Made by a program: the position numbers and the translations under genes. Shown here piece by piece: positions 1 to 7,700 of a stretch of 9,033 nucleotides of DNA (its first letter is position 1; the number at the start of each line of letters is the position of its first letter). Below the pieces are notes generated by a model that did not search any database, was not told where the DNA came from, and saw only the letters and a program-made list of their open reading frames with translations. Origin of the DNA: Methanobacteriota archaeon (GTDB lineage Archaea; Thermoplasmatota; Poseidoniia; MGIII; CG-Epi1); the NCBI GenBank assembly GCA_029977605.1, contig JAPOKN010000041.1:1-9033 (forward strand). Direction: 5' to 3'.

Positions 1-34
1 TATACGCACCTTGGATTTCCAATTTAAAACTTCC

Positions 35-47
35 TATTTATTATATT
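35..47 (+). promoter_or_regulatory. Candidate TATA box for the Cys/Met enzyme gene
   Basis: The AT-only stretch TATTTATTATATT resembles an archaeal box A element. If transcription starts about 25-30 bases downstream, the transcript begins near position 70. That leaves a short leader before the ATG at 94 and would exclude the TTG at 46 as a start. The surrounding DNA is AT-rich, so this is only a plausible match. No gene is visible in the first 93 bases. Confidence 0.35.
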
Positions 48-93
48 GCAAAACGTCACTAAATCTATTAATTGGTACCCTTTTAACCAAAAA

Positions 94-1287
94 ATGGTCA
101 GTAATGCAAATGATAAGAAAAAGCTAGGAAAAGGAACTAAGTCAGTCCATTCAGGTACTTCACCTAGTGAAAATTCATTGAATACTCCAGTTTATCAAAC
201 TTCAACGTTTTATCTAGATGATAAAGGATATAAAATGTGGATGGCTGGTGAGCCTCGTGCACCAGTTTATTCAGGAAGATATTATAATCCAACAAATAGA
301 GCTGTGGAGAGGAAAATAGCAGATTTGGAAGGTGCTGAAGATGCACTAGTGTTTTCTTCTGGTATGGCTGCTATTTGTACGACTTTGATTAATTTTCTTG
401 GTCAAGGCGATAGAATAGTTACCACAAGAAATCTATACGGTGGAACGGTTGGGGTTTTAGATCAAGATTTTGTTCGTTTCGGTATTGATGTTCATTACGT
501 AGATGTAAGAGATTTAGAAGCTGTTGAAAATGCATTAAAGGAAAAGGAAACTAAGGTATTGTATTGTGAGACAGTTACAAATCCTTTATTGGAAATCTCG
601 GATTTACCAGCACTAGCAGCCTTAGCCAAGAAGTATGGTGCAGTTTCTATTGTAGATAGCACATTTGCAACGCCAATTTCTTGCAACCCCATAGAATATG
701 GTTTTGATTTAGTTATACACTCTCTTACAAAGATGCTTAACGGACACAGTGATCTTTTGGGCGGAACTGTTGCAGGTAAAACTAAAGTAATTGACAAAAT
801 TTGGGAAAAGTTGAGAAATTTTGGAGGTTCCATGGATCCTCACCAAGCTTCTCTTGTTGAAAGGGGAATGAAAACTCTTCAAATTAGATATGAAAGATCT
901 ACTGAAACTGCAGCTAAATTAGCAAATTGGTTAGAGTCTCATCCAAAAATCAAGAAGGTAATTTATCCAGGATTAGAAAGTCACGATGATTACGAATTAT
1001 CAAAGAAAATTCTTTCAAATTCAGGTAATATGGTCTCTTTTGTTGTAAACGGAGGAGATGACGAGGGTCGCAAAATGTTGAATAATATGAACGTTGCTTC
1101 TCAAGCAATATCTTTGGGAGGTGTTGAATCTTTGATATCTATGCCGTATGCCACAACACACGCATCATGGACCCAGGAAGCTCGAGTCGCAGCAGGTATT
1201 GATTTAGGATTTGTCCGTTTTTCAACAGGTTTAGAAGATTTTGACGATTTAAAAAATGATTTTGATCAGGCATTATCATCTCTTTGA
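94..1287 (+). CDS. PLP-dependent Cys/Met metabolism enzyme (cystathionine gamma-synthase/gamma-lyase family)
   Basis: A 397-residue cytoplasmic enzyme of the trans-sulfuration family, which makes or breaks C-S bonds on homoserine- or cysteine-derived substrates using pyridoxal phosphate (PLP). Visible landmarks are the phosphate-binding SSGMAA (around 88-93), NLYGGT with Y115 stacking on PLP, D188 in VDSTFATP for the PLP nitrogen, the Schiff-base K213 in HSLTKMLNGHSD, the SLGGVESLI segment, and R375 in VRFSTGLED for the substrate carboxylate. From the ATG at 94, the length and residue numbers match methionine gamma-lyase within one or two positions. An in-frame TTG at 46 would add 16 residues with no family motif and lies in the likely promoter. 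Y115-G116-G117 has Gly where methionine gamma-lyase has its special Cys, so synthase or gamma-lyase activity is likelier, but the exact reaction cannot be fixed from sequence. The conserved YxR of the YSRxxNPT motif reads YSGRYYNPT, with one extra residue. The polymerase gene follows after 36 bases on the same strand. Confidence 0.9.
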   Translation: MVSNANDKKKLGKGTKSVHSGTSPSENSLNTPVYQTSTFYLDDKGYKMWMAGEPRAPVYSGRYYNPTNRAVERKIADLEGAEDALVFSSGMAAICTTLINFLGQGDRIVTTRNLYGGTVGVLDQDFVRFGIDVHYVDVRDLEAVENALKEKETKVLYCETVTNPLLEISDLPALAALAKKYGAVSIVDSTFATPISCNPIEYGFDLVIHSLTKMLNGHSDLLGGTVAGKTKVIDKIWEKLRNFGGSMDPHQASLVERGMKTLQIRYERSTETAAKLANWLESHPKIKKVIYPGLESHDDYELSKKILSNSGNMVSFVVNGGDDEGRKMLNNMNVASQAISLGGVESLISMPYATTHASWTQEARVAAGIDLGFVRFSTGLEDFDDLKNDFDQALSSL

Positions 1288-1323
1288 AGTAACAGAATAA
1301 TAGCGGGCTCTTACTGGATATTT

Positions 1324-3633
1324 GTGGAATACTCAATAAGGTTACTTAATTCAGCATACCATAAAGAAAATGTAGATGGAGTAGAACGCGCTATCGTATA
1401 TCTTTACGGTACTACTAAAGAAGGAGAAGCAATTGCAGTGCGTACACCACTATTACGTCCTTATTTTCAAGTTGTTGAAGCTACTAAAGATATTAAAAAA
1501 AGATTGCAAAAAGACGATAACGTTGAATCTATCGAAGAGGAAGATTTATGGGTAGATGGTGATGTTAGAAAATGTACTAGAGTCTATACAAAATCGCCAG
1601 ACAATCTTTACAAGCTTAAGGAATGGTTAAAAAATAATGATTTGAAATTATTAGCTTCTGATATACCTTTCCACTACAGATATCTTTATGATAATGATAT
1701 TGGAGGTTGTGTGTCTTTTGAAGGTATTGAAGTTAAAAATCATAAATTTACATGTAAATTAATTGAGGCAACTTCGATTAAAGAATGCGATGATTTTGAA
1801 TCAGATTTCAAAATTTTGAGTTTTGATATTGAAAATTCTATTTTTGAAAGGACAATTTATTGCTTAAGCTTTTGCATTAAAGATTCAAGTGGCTATATTC
1901 ACGAGGAGACTTTACACGGGAAAGAGTTTGATATTCTGAATAATTTTGTTTCAGCAGTTTCTAAATTTGATCCAGATATTATAACCGGCTACAATATTGA
2001 TGGATATGATTTACCGCTATTAGTTGAGAGGGCAGATGTTCACAGGATTGATCTGAATTTCGGCCGCGATAAATCTAAAATTGAGCAGAAACTACAAAGA
2101 TTCTGGCGAGTTGAAGGCCGTGTTGTAATTGATGCTTGGTGGAATGTTAAGCGAGAAATACGACCTCGTCAAGAATCACTTAATGCAGTAGCAAAAGAGT
2201 TATTGGGAAGAGAAAAGCATGATGTTAATCCAAAGAAAATGGATGAGGAATGGAAAATACGTCCTGAAAGGGTAATGGATTATTGTCTTGAAGATGCTAA
2301 ATTAGCTTTAGAAATTTTAGAACATATTATGGTTATTCAAAAGTACCAACACATAGGTACGGTTTCAAAGTTACCTCTGGATGATGTAATTAACGGAATC
2401 ACATCTATGATGATTGACTCCTTGATGATTAGATTTGCAGATTCTAAGAAAATTGGCGTGCCTGGGACAAATCGAAGGAAACGAACAGGTCATATTGAGG
2501 GCGGATATGTTCACACTGTAGATCCAGGATTGTACGATTGGGTTTGTGTTTTGGATTTTAAGTCAATGTATCCAAGTATTATAATTGATAGGAATTTGTG
2601 TTTCACTACAAGATCGGATGAAGGAGAAATAGAAACTCCTTTAGGAGTAAAATTTAAGAGTCCTAAGCAAAAGAAAGGCCTTCTTCCTGAATTATTAACT
2701 AATTTGATGGCAGATCGCGATTCTGCTAAAAAGCTTCAAGCTAATGCTGAAACCGAGATGGAAGAGCAATATTATCGGCGCGTTCAAGAAGCAATTAAAA
2801 TTTTAATGAATTCCGTTTATGGTGTTTTTGCATCTTACTTTTACCGTTTTACTAATTTGGATATTGGCGCTTCAATAACTGCATATGCCAGAGAATATGT
2901 GAAGGACATTTTGAAGGAACTCGAAGATGAAGGTTTAGAAGTAATTTACGGAGATACAGATTCAGTATTTTTTAGATCACCTAACTCAAATTTAGATGGT
3001 ACTATATCATTCGGTCAGCAAATTGCCGAGAGATATTCAGTTGGAGCAAAACAGCTTGAATTTGAAAAAATATTGCAGCCTTTTTTCTCTCATGGAGCAA
3101 AGAAAAGATATGTGGGTAAGCAAGTTTGGCCAAAGGAAAGTATGTTAATCAGAGGTTACGAAACAAGGCGTACAGATTCATTTCCATCACAAGTTGAAGC
3201 TTTAGAAGAGGTATTTTCTTTTTTAATGAAAAGTGAGATTGATGCAGCCTTAAACCTCTCAAAGGATTGGGTAACAAGGATTTCTAAAGGAGAAGTTGAA
3301 AAAGATACATTAGTAATATCTAAAACAGTAAATCTAAAGAGAAAATATGTGAATGAAGACAACCAAGCACATCTCCAAGCATACAAAAAATATATAGAAA
3401 CTGGAAGGCCTTTTGTTAGCGGTATGAAAATTTCTTTTATTGTAACTGATGCTAGCAATAGTCCGATGGTTGTTGAACCCTACATACCAGAGGAGGAATG
3501 TCCAGAACCTGACTATAATTATTATGCAGATAGACTTGCCAAATCACTATCAAGAATAACTGATGTATTTGATTGGGACGAAAAGGCCTTAAAATCGGGT
3601 AAAAGAGCCCCTAAGCAACAGACTTTGTTTTAA
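1324..3633 (+). CDS. polB: Archaeal family B DNA polymerase with 3'-5' proofreading exonuclease
   Basis: A 769-residue replicative-type DNA polymerase, close to the usual archaeal PolB length of about 770-780. The N-terminal domain covers roughly 1-150. The exonuclease follows with Exo I FDIE (D168, E170), Exo II YNIDGYD (D226) and Exo III YCLED (Y320, D324). All catalytic acids are present, so proofreading should be active. The palm and fingers carry motif A DFKSMYPSII (D411), motif B KILMNSVYG (around 492-500) and motif C YGDTDSVF (D544, D546). KKRYVG and GYETRRTD precede the thumb. Motifs A, B and C, the usual intein sites in archaeal polB, are uninterrupted. The protein ends in KQQTLF, which looks like the first half of a PCNA-interacting (PIP) box. 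Translation appears to start at GTG 1324, because the following residues resemble the normal PolB N-terminus. The gene lies 36 bases after the Cys/Met enzyme gene. A weak AT-rich element (GAATAATA, 1295-1302) could give a leaderless transcript, or the two genes are co-transcribed. The stop codon shares one base with the next ATG. Confidence 0.97.
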   Translation: MEYSIRLLNSAYHKENVDGVERAIVYLYGTTKEGEAIAVRTPLLRPYFQVVEATKDIKKRLQKDDNVESIEEEDLWVDGDVRKCTRVYTKSPDNLYKLKEWLKNNDLKLLASDIPFHYRYLYDNDIGGCVSFEGIEVKNHKFTCKLIEATSIKECDDFESDFKILSFDIENSIFERTIYCLSFCIKDSSGYIHEETLHGKEFDILNNFVSAVSKFDPDIITGYNIDGYDLPLLVERADVHRIDLNFGRDKSKIEQKLQRFWRVEGRVVIDAWWNVKREIRPRQESLNAVAKELLGREKHDVNPKKMDEEWKIRPERVMDYCLEDAKLALEILEHIMVIQKYQHIGTVSKLPLDDVINGITSMMIDSLMIRFADSKKIGVPGTNRRKRTGHIEGGYVHTVDPGLYDWVCVLDFKSMYPSIIIDRNLCFTTRSDEGEIETPLGVKFKSPKQKKGLLPELLTNLMADRDSAKKLQANAETEMEEQYYRRVQEAIKILMNSVYGVFASYFYRFTNLDIGASITAYAREYVKDILKELEDEGLEVIYGDTDSVFFRSPNSNLDGTISFGQQIAERYSVGAKQLEFEKILQPFFSHGAKKRYVGKQVWPKESMLIRGYETRRTDSFPSQVEALEEVFSFLMKSEIDAALNLSKDWVTRISKGEVEKDTLVISKTVNLKRKYVNEDNQAHLQAYKKYIETGRPFVSGMKISFIVTDASNSPMVVEPYIPEEECPEPDYNYYADRLAKSLSRITDVFDWDEKALKSGKRAPKQQTLF

Positions 3634-4124
3634 TGTCAAAAATCAAATATAATTCAGAGAGTCGAGAATGGTATTTTGTATCCTCATTAATCATAATTTT
3701 AGCATTAATTTGTTACCTTGTCGTTGCATCCTATGCTTTACCCGATCAGTCCGAACTTTTTCCCCTATTAACAATGGCCATTAATCTATCCTTTTTTCTA
3801 TTAGGTTTATCTGGGGTTTTCTTAGGTTTACAGGGATATAATTTTCGTAAAAACAAGGCATTACTAGTTCGTTTAGAAGGCGAAGAAATTGCATTGAAAA
3901 TTGAGAGTCTATTTTTGAAGAAAGATATCGACATAAAAGCTACAGATTCTACAAATCTATTTGACATGGGATTGTGGCGCCATGTTAAATTATATTCTTT
4001 AGAAAAAGGCGAAATTGAAATTAAAGAATTATGGTTTTCAGCCTTTTTTTATCGTACACAAGTGGCTTTTAGAGGTGAGGTTCCAAAGGAAATTGTTGAA
4101 GATTATTTAGCTAATTTGGTTTGA
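3633..4124 (+). CDS. Unrecognised membrane protein with two TM helices, coupled to polB
   Basis: A 163-residue protein that I do not recognise. After a short polar N-terminus it has two hydrophobic segments, about 14-36 (starting at WYFVSSLIIILALICYLVV) and about 46-68 (around LTMAINLSFFLLGLSGVFLG). They are joined by a short acidic loop (PDQSEL). The basic stretch NFRKNK after the second segment suggests a hairpin with both termini in the cytoplasm. The remaining 90 or so residues are mixed alpha/beta in character, soluble, and have no motif I can name. The ATG overlaps the polB stop codon as TAATG, the classic sign of translational re-initiation, so it is probably made from the polB transcript. 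This is adjacency only: nothing in the sequence shows a replication role. Its 3' end overlaps the convergent flavin reductase gene by 14 bp. Confidence 0.8.
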   Translation: MSKIKYNSESREWYFVSSLIIILALICYLVVASYALPDQSELFPLLTMAINLSFFLLGLSGVFLGLQGYNFRKNKALLVRLEGEEIALKIESLFLKKDIDIKATDSTNLFDMGLWRHVKLYSLEKGEIEIKELWFSAFFYRTQVAFRGEVPKEIVEDYLANLV

Positions 4125-4599
4125 AGTCCCCGAGTCCAGATTTATAGTAAATTAGAGGCTCAGATTCTTCGTTAAAATTACCCTGTTCGATTTGGCCGAC
4201 AAATATGGTGTGATCTCCCCCTTCGTATGCTTCTTTAATCGTACATTCCATATTGGCCAAGCAATCAGATAATAGCGGAACTTTATTCTCTGTGACTTCA
4301 TGATTTAGCGATAAAATCAGTTCATTCTTATCAACATTTGAATTGGCAAAATCCCATGCCAGTTTGCCCTGTTCAGAATTGCAGATATTTACTCCAAATG
4401 AACTTCCATTTTTCAGTGAATTATGGCTAGGTATTTTTTTATCGATACATATTAAAATTAAAGGTGGATTCATTGATAGAGAGCAAAAGCTAGATACAGT
4501 TAATCCGCTGTATTTGCCATCATTTTCAAAAGTAATCAGGGTAACTCCAGAAGCAAATCTTTTCATCAGTTCTTTGAATGTATCGTCTGTGACTGTCAT
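4111..4599 (-). CDS. Flavin reductase-like FMN-binding split-barrel protein
   Basis: A 162-residue protein of the flavin reductase-like (HpaC/NtaB type) family. Members bind FMN or FAD on a split beta-barrel, and many supply reduced flavin to a partner monooxygenase. Family signatures are RFASGVTLIT (around 14-23), GLTVSSFCSLSMNPPLILIC (flavin-phosphate region), the FGVNIC strand, GGDHTIFVGQIE (the GDH motif) near 127-138, and EPLIYYKSGLG near the C-terminus. Size and motif order match single-domain members. M1 gives the expected 13-residue lead into RFASGV, so the ATG at 4599 is a good start. No Shine-Dalgarno sequence precedes it, but a TATA box lies about 36 bases upstream, consistent with a short-leader transcript. 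No flavin-dependent monooxygenase is in the window, so its partner, if any, is elsewhere, and the electron donor and substrate are unknown. The 3' end overlaps gene 3 by 14 bp, leaving no intergenic space for either terminator. Confidence 0.88.
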   Translation of the reverse strand: MTVTDDTFKELMKRFASGVTLITFENDGKYSGLTVSSFCSLSMNPPLILICIDKKIPSHNSLKNGSSFGVNICNSEQGKLAWDFANSNVDKNELILSLNHEVTENKVPLLSDCLANMECTIKEAYEGGDHTIFVGQIEQGNFNEESEPLIYYKSGLGDFKPN

Positions 4600-4629
4600 A
4601 CCACTTCAAAAGGAGCAGTCTATTTGTAA

Positions 4630-4639
4630 TAATTTATAG
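4630..4639 (-). promoter_or_regulatory. Candidate TATA box for the flavin reductase gene
   Basis: On the minus strand this reads CTATAAATTA, with core TATAAA at 4633-4638. Its centre is about 36 bases upstream of the ATG at 4599. With the usual archaeal spacing of 25-30 bases to the transcription start, the leader would be about 7-12 bases, which agrees with the absence of a Shine-Dalgarno sequence. Confidence 0.5.
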
Positions 4640-4657
4640 GAGATATTAACTTATTTT

Positions 4658-4665
4658 AGGGCCCT
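4658..4665. promoter_or_regulatory. Perfect palindrome AGGGCCCT between the divergent TATA boxes
   Basis: An 8-bp perfect palindrome, conspicuously GC-rich in an AT-rich spacer. It sits between the minus-strand TATA box (4633-4638) and the plus-strand TATA box (4671-4678). A dimeric regulator bound here could affect both promoters, but palindromes this short occur by chance and no second copy was seen. Confidence 0.2.
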
Positions 4666-4670
4666 TGCGT

Positions 4671-4678
4671 TTTATATA
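4671..4678 (+). promoter_or_regulatory. Archaeal box A (TTTATATA) for the giant surface-protein gene
   Basis: An exact TTTATATA, a textbook archaeal TATA box. Its centre is about 37 bases upstream of the ATG at 4712, nearly the same spacing as for the divergent flavin reductase gene. A transcript starting near 4700 would exclude the in-frame ATG at 4682 and supports starts at 4712 or 4721. Confidence 0.6.
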
Positions 4679-4684
4679 GCGATG

Positions 4685-4708
4685 GTACGCGTATACACGC
4701 GGCCGTAC
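4685..4708. promoter_or_regulatory. GC-rich imperfect inverted repeat at the predicted transcription start
   Basis: Outer arms GTACG (4685-4689) and CGTAC (4704-4708) enclose inner arms CGCGT (4688-4692) and ACGCG (4697-4701) around ATAC. The block is far richer in GC than its surroundings and overlaps the predicted transcription start between the TATA box and the ATG at 4712. It could be an operator or a short 5' hairpin. The arms are short and imperfectly spaced, so this is tentative. Confidence 0.25.
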
Positions 4709-4711
4709 AAA

Positions 4712-7700
4712 ATGGGATTTATGATTGCAAAAAACAGATTGTTAAACGCTAGTTTACTTTTGTTAGTTGCAATGCTCTTTGTTGTTTTTGCCTCAGAAGA
4801 TAGTGAAGCAGCAACACTTACAGTCGATAAATTTGGTGGTTCAGATTACACAAACATTACTCAGGCTGTAGAAAATGCCAGTGCAGGAGATACAATACGT
4901 GTTGCTTCCAGATCTTATCACGATGCTGTTGACGCCAATAAGAAGCTGAACTTCATTGGAGGTAACTATGGAGCAGATTTAGGATACCTTTACGATTGTA
5001 ATCAGGGTGATATGGTTGCAAAATATTCTCTAGATGAAACTAATCCTTCTGAAGTTGGAGACGGGGTTTGGTGTCATGATATTTCAGGAGATGTTGAAGG
5101 TGCAACGACTGCAGCAGGGGTTTGGGGCAATGGTCTTAATTTCGATGGCGTTAATGATTATGTAGAAATTGCAGATGACGATGCTTTGGACTTTACATCA
5201 GCCATGTCTGTTGGAGCTTGGTTTAAGTCTGATGGAATAACTTCAGATCAGGTGATTTTATCAAAATGGTATGATTCAGGTTCTGATGATAAGTCTTACA
5301 AATTTTATCTGATAAACAACGGTGCAAATGATAGACTCAGAATTAGAATTCAGGTTGGAAGTTCACACATTCAATGTTCAACTGATTCTAATATTTCCCC
5401 TGATGTTTGGAATCATGCTATAGCAACTTATGACGGTTCAGATATTAAACTCTATCTAAATGGAGATTTAGATAATACATGTTCAGGTTCAGGAACTATA
5501 AGGACTTCAAGTGGTCCATTGATTATTGGCAATCTTGACGGAGTTTCTGGAAGCGAGTTCGATGGAATTTTAGATGATGTCACTCTATGGGACTCTGCTA
5601 TTACAGCTTCAAATATTGAAAAAATATACTGGGGTGGTGATTACGTTAAGACAGTTGTTAATGCAAGTGCAGGAGATTATGCGTTTAAGTTGTCTGCAGA
5701 TGAATCTACCTTAAGAGGCTTTGAAATTCAATATAGCGGTTCAGACGTTGGAGCTACTGGAGATGTAGGGGTCTCTATTGTGGCAGATGAGGTTGAGCTT
5801 TACAATAATCATTTCAGGTTTAATGTTCATGCAATTAGAGTTCATAATTCAGATGATGTTGTAATTAATTCAGCCTCAATGCATTGTGATGGTTCAGCTC
5901 TTGACAAAGGGTTAGTAGTATCTGGTTCTAAACGATTGTTAGTAGAGTATGGAGACTACCAATGTGCGGACGAAGTTGGTATCTCAATTCAATATGGCGG
6001 TAGTAGTATTTTTAAAAATATATATTTCTACGGAAATAAAATAGGGATTAAGATAGATCAATCCACTAATAATTATTTCAATGAATCCAACTTCCACAAC
6101 AACGAAGATGTAGGAATTCTTTTCTTTGGTGCAGATAACAATACAGTCTATGATACTAATTTTAATTATGAGAAATACGCAATTTCTTTTACTAGAGAGG
6201 CTGAAAATAATACTATCAAGGAAGTTGAATTTTCAAACACTTATAATTATGATATTCATCATGGATATGATTCAGACGCCCACAGGAATGGCTGGAACAA
6301 TGTAATTATTGATACTACTTTTGATGATTTGTCAATTGACTCAAATTCTAGACTCTTAGAGAAAGAAGAAGTAGAAATTTCAGTAACAACTAATGGAACT
6401 TATGTTTGGAATAGAGTTAATACAACCATAGATTCTGATAGGAAAGTAAATGCAGGACTTAATTCCTTTTGGGCAGGGGACAGTAATGAGGATACATATC
6501 TAGACTCTTGGTCTGGTTCTTTCAAGCAAAAGTCAGATATTTCATTGCCCAGTGGTGGAGTTGGTGAAACTAGACTTTTAGAGATAAAAACATGGTATGA
6601 GACTGAAAATACTTATGATGGTGGCCAAGTTTACATAACTAAGAATTCCGGTTCAACTTGGCAATTAATTACTCCGATAGGTGGCTATGATGGCTCATTT
6701 AGTGGAGATTGTGGCTCGACCGGTGCCTTTATGGGTGATAAATCAGCATTAGGTTGGCAAACTAAAAGATTTAATCTAACAGATTACAGAGGCGAGGATA
6801 TCAGATTAAAATTCACATTCTGTAGTGATGGTTCTGAACATGACTTTGAAGGCTGGTATGTTGATGATATCAAAATAATTAAGGCTGCAGACGAATCAGT
6901 AGTCACTTACTCTGAAGGATTTGAAAGAATAGGTTATGGCTGGATTGCTCAGAATATGGCGGGAGAAGTTAATTGGGAAGCTGAAGGTACACAAATATAT
7001 TCAGGGATAAATAATGCGGATGTTTATGTTGCAGACGGAAATAGTGCGTCAATAATAATGAACAAGACATCTAATTCTAATTTTGTTAATTACTATAAAT
7101 TTGATGAAAATAGTTGTTGTTACGCTTATGATACAGTAACTCCAACTCATTCAGCTTATCTTTACAGTGGAGCTTCTTTTGTTACTGGTAAATTTGGTAA
7201 TGCTATTAGTTTTGATGGTAGTAATGATTATGCAAGAAATAATAATTGTAATACAGTAGGTGGTTGTAGCGGCTATGATCATTACTCGATGTCGGTTTGG
7301 GTAAAATTCGATTCATTTCCTACAGGTACAGCCTATGAGGGTATTGCTAATTTTAGATATGATGCTGATGCGTACTTGGCAGTAAATTCAGATGGTAATC
7401 CTGTTTTCGGAGCTTATTTCTGGGGTACACCTTCAGGTGACCATAAAATTGAAGCTTCGACAGAAATGGTTACAGGCGTTTGGTATCATATAGCAGGTAC
7501 CTGGAGCGAAGATTCGGACAAGTTGAGAATATACGTAAATGGAACTCTTGATGGTACTAACACTTTATCAGGCACTACAGCCTACATGCGTTATAGTCAA
7601 AATTATAACTACATTGGACGCTGTCTTGCTTCAAGTACATCTTGTAGCAGCGGCTACATGGATGGTATGGTAGATAATTTAGCCATATTCAATTCAGAAT

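Noticed and set aside
46..93. In-frame TTG at 46 as the start of the PLP enzyme
   Set aside because: It adds 16 residues with no family motif and overlaps the AT-rich promoter-like stretch. Starting at ATG 94 gives 397 residues and places PLP residues almost at methionine gamma-lyase numbering.
2551..2970. Possible intein in polB
   Set aside because: Motifs A, B and C, the usual insertion points, are all intact and the protein is of normal length without extra sequence.
4434..4440. T7 run as terminator for the polB-membrane protein transcript
   Set aside because: It lies about 310 bases past the stop codon, inside the opposite gene. Short T-runs are frequent in this AT-rich DNA, so it cannot be distinguished from chance.
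4343..4639. 98-codon open frame on the plus strand antisense to the flavin reductase
   Set aside because: It lies mostly opposite a gene with clear family motifs and shows no domain features of its own.
4682..4711. In-frame ATG at 4682 as the start of the giant protein
   Set aside because: It lies only 4 bases after the TTTATATA box, upstream of the expected transcription start, and would put a basic, polar extension before a good signal peptide.
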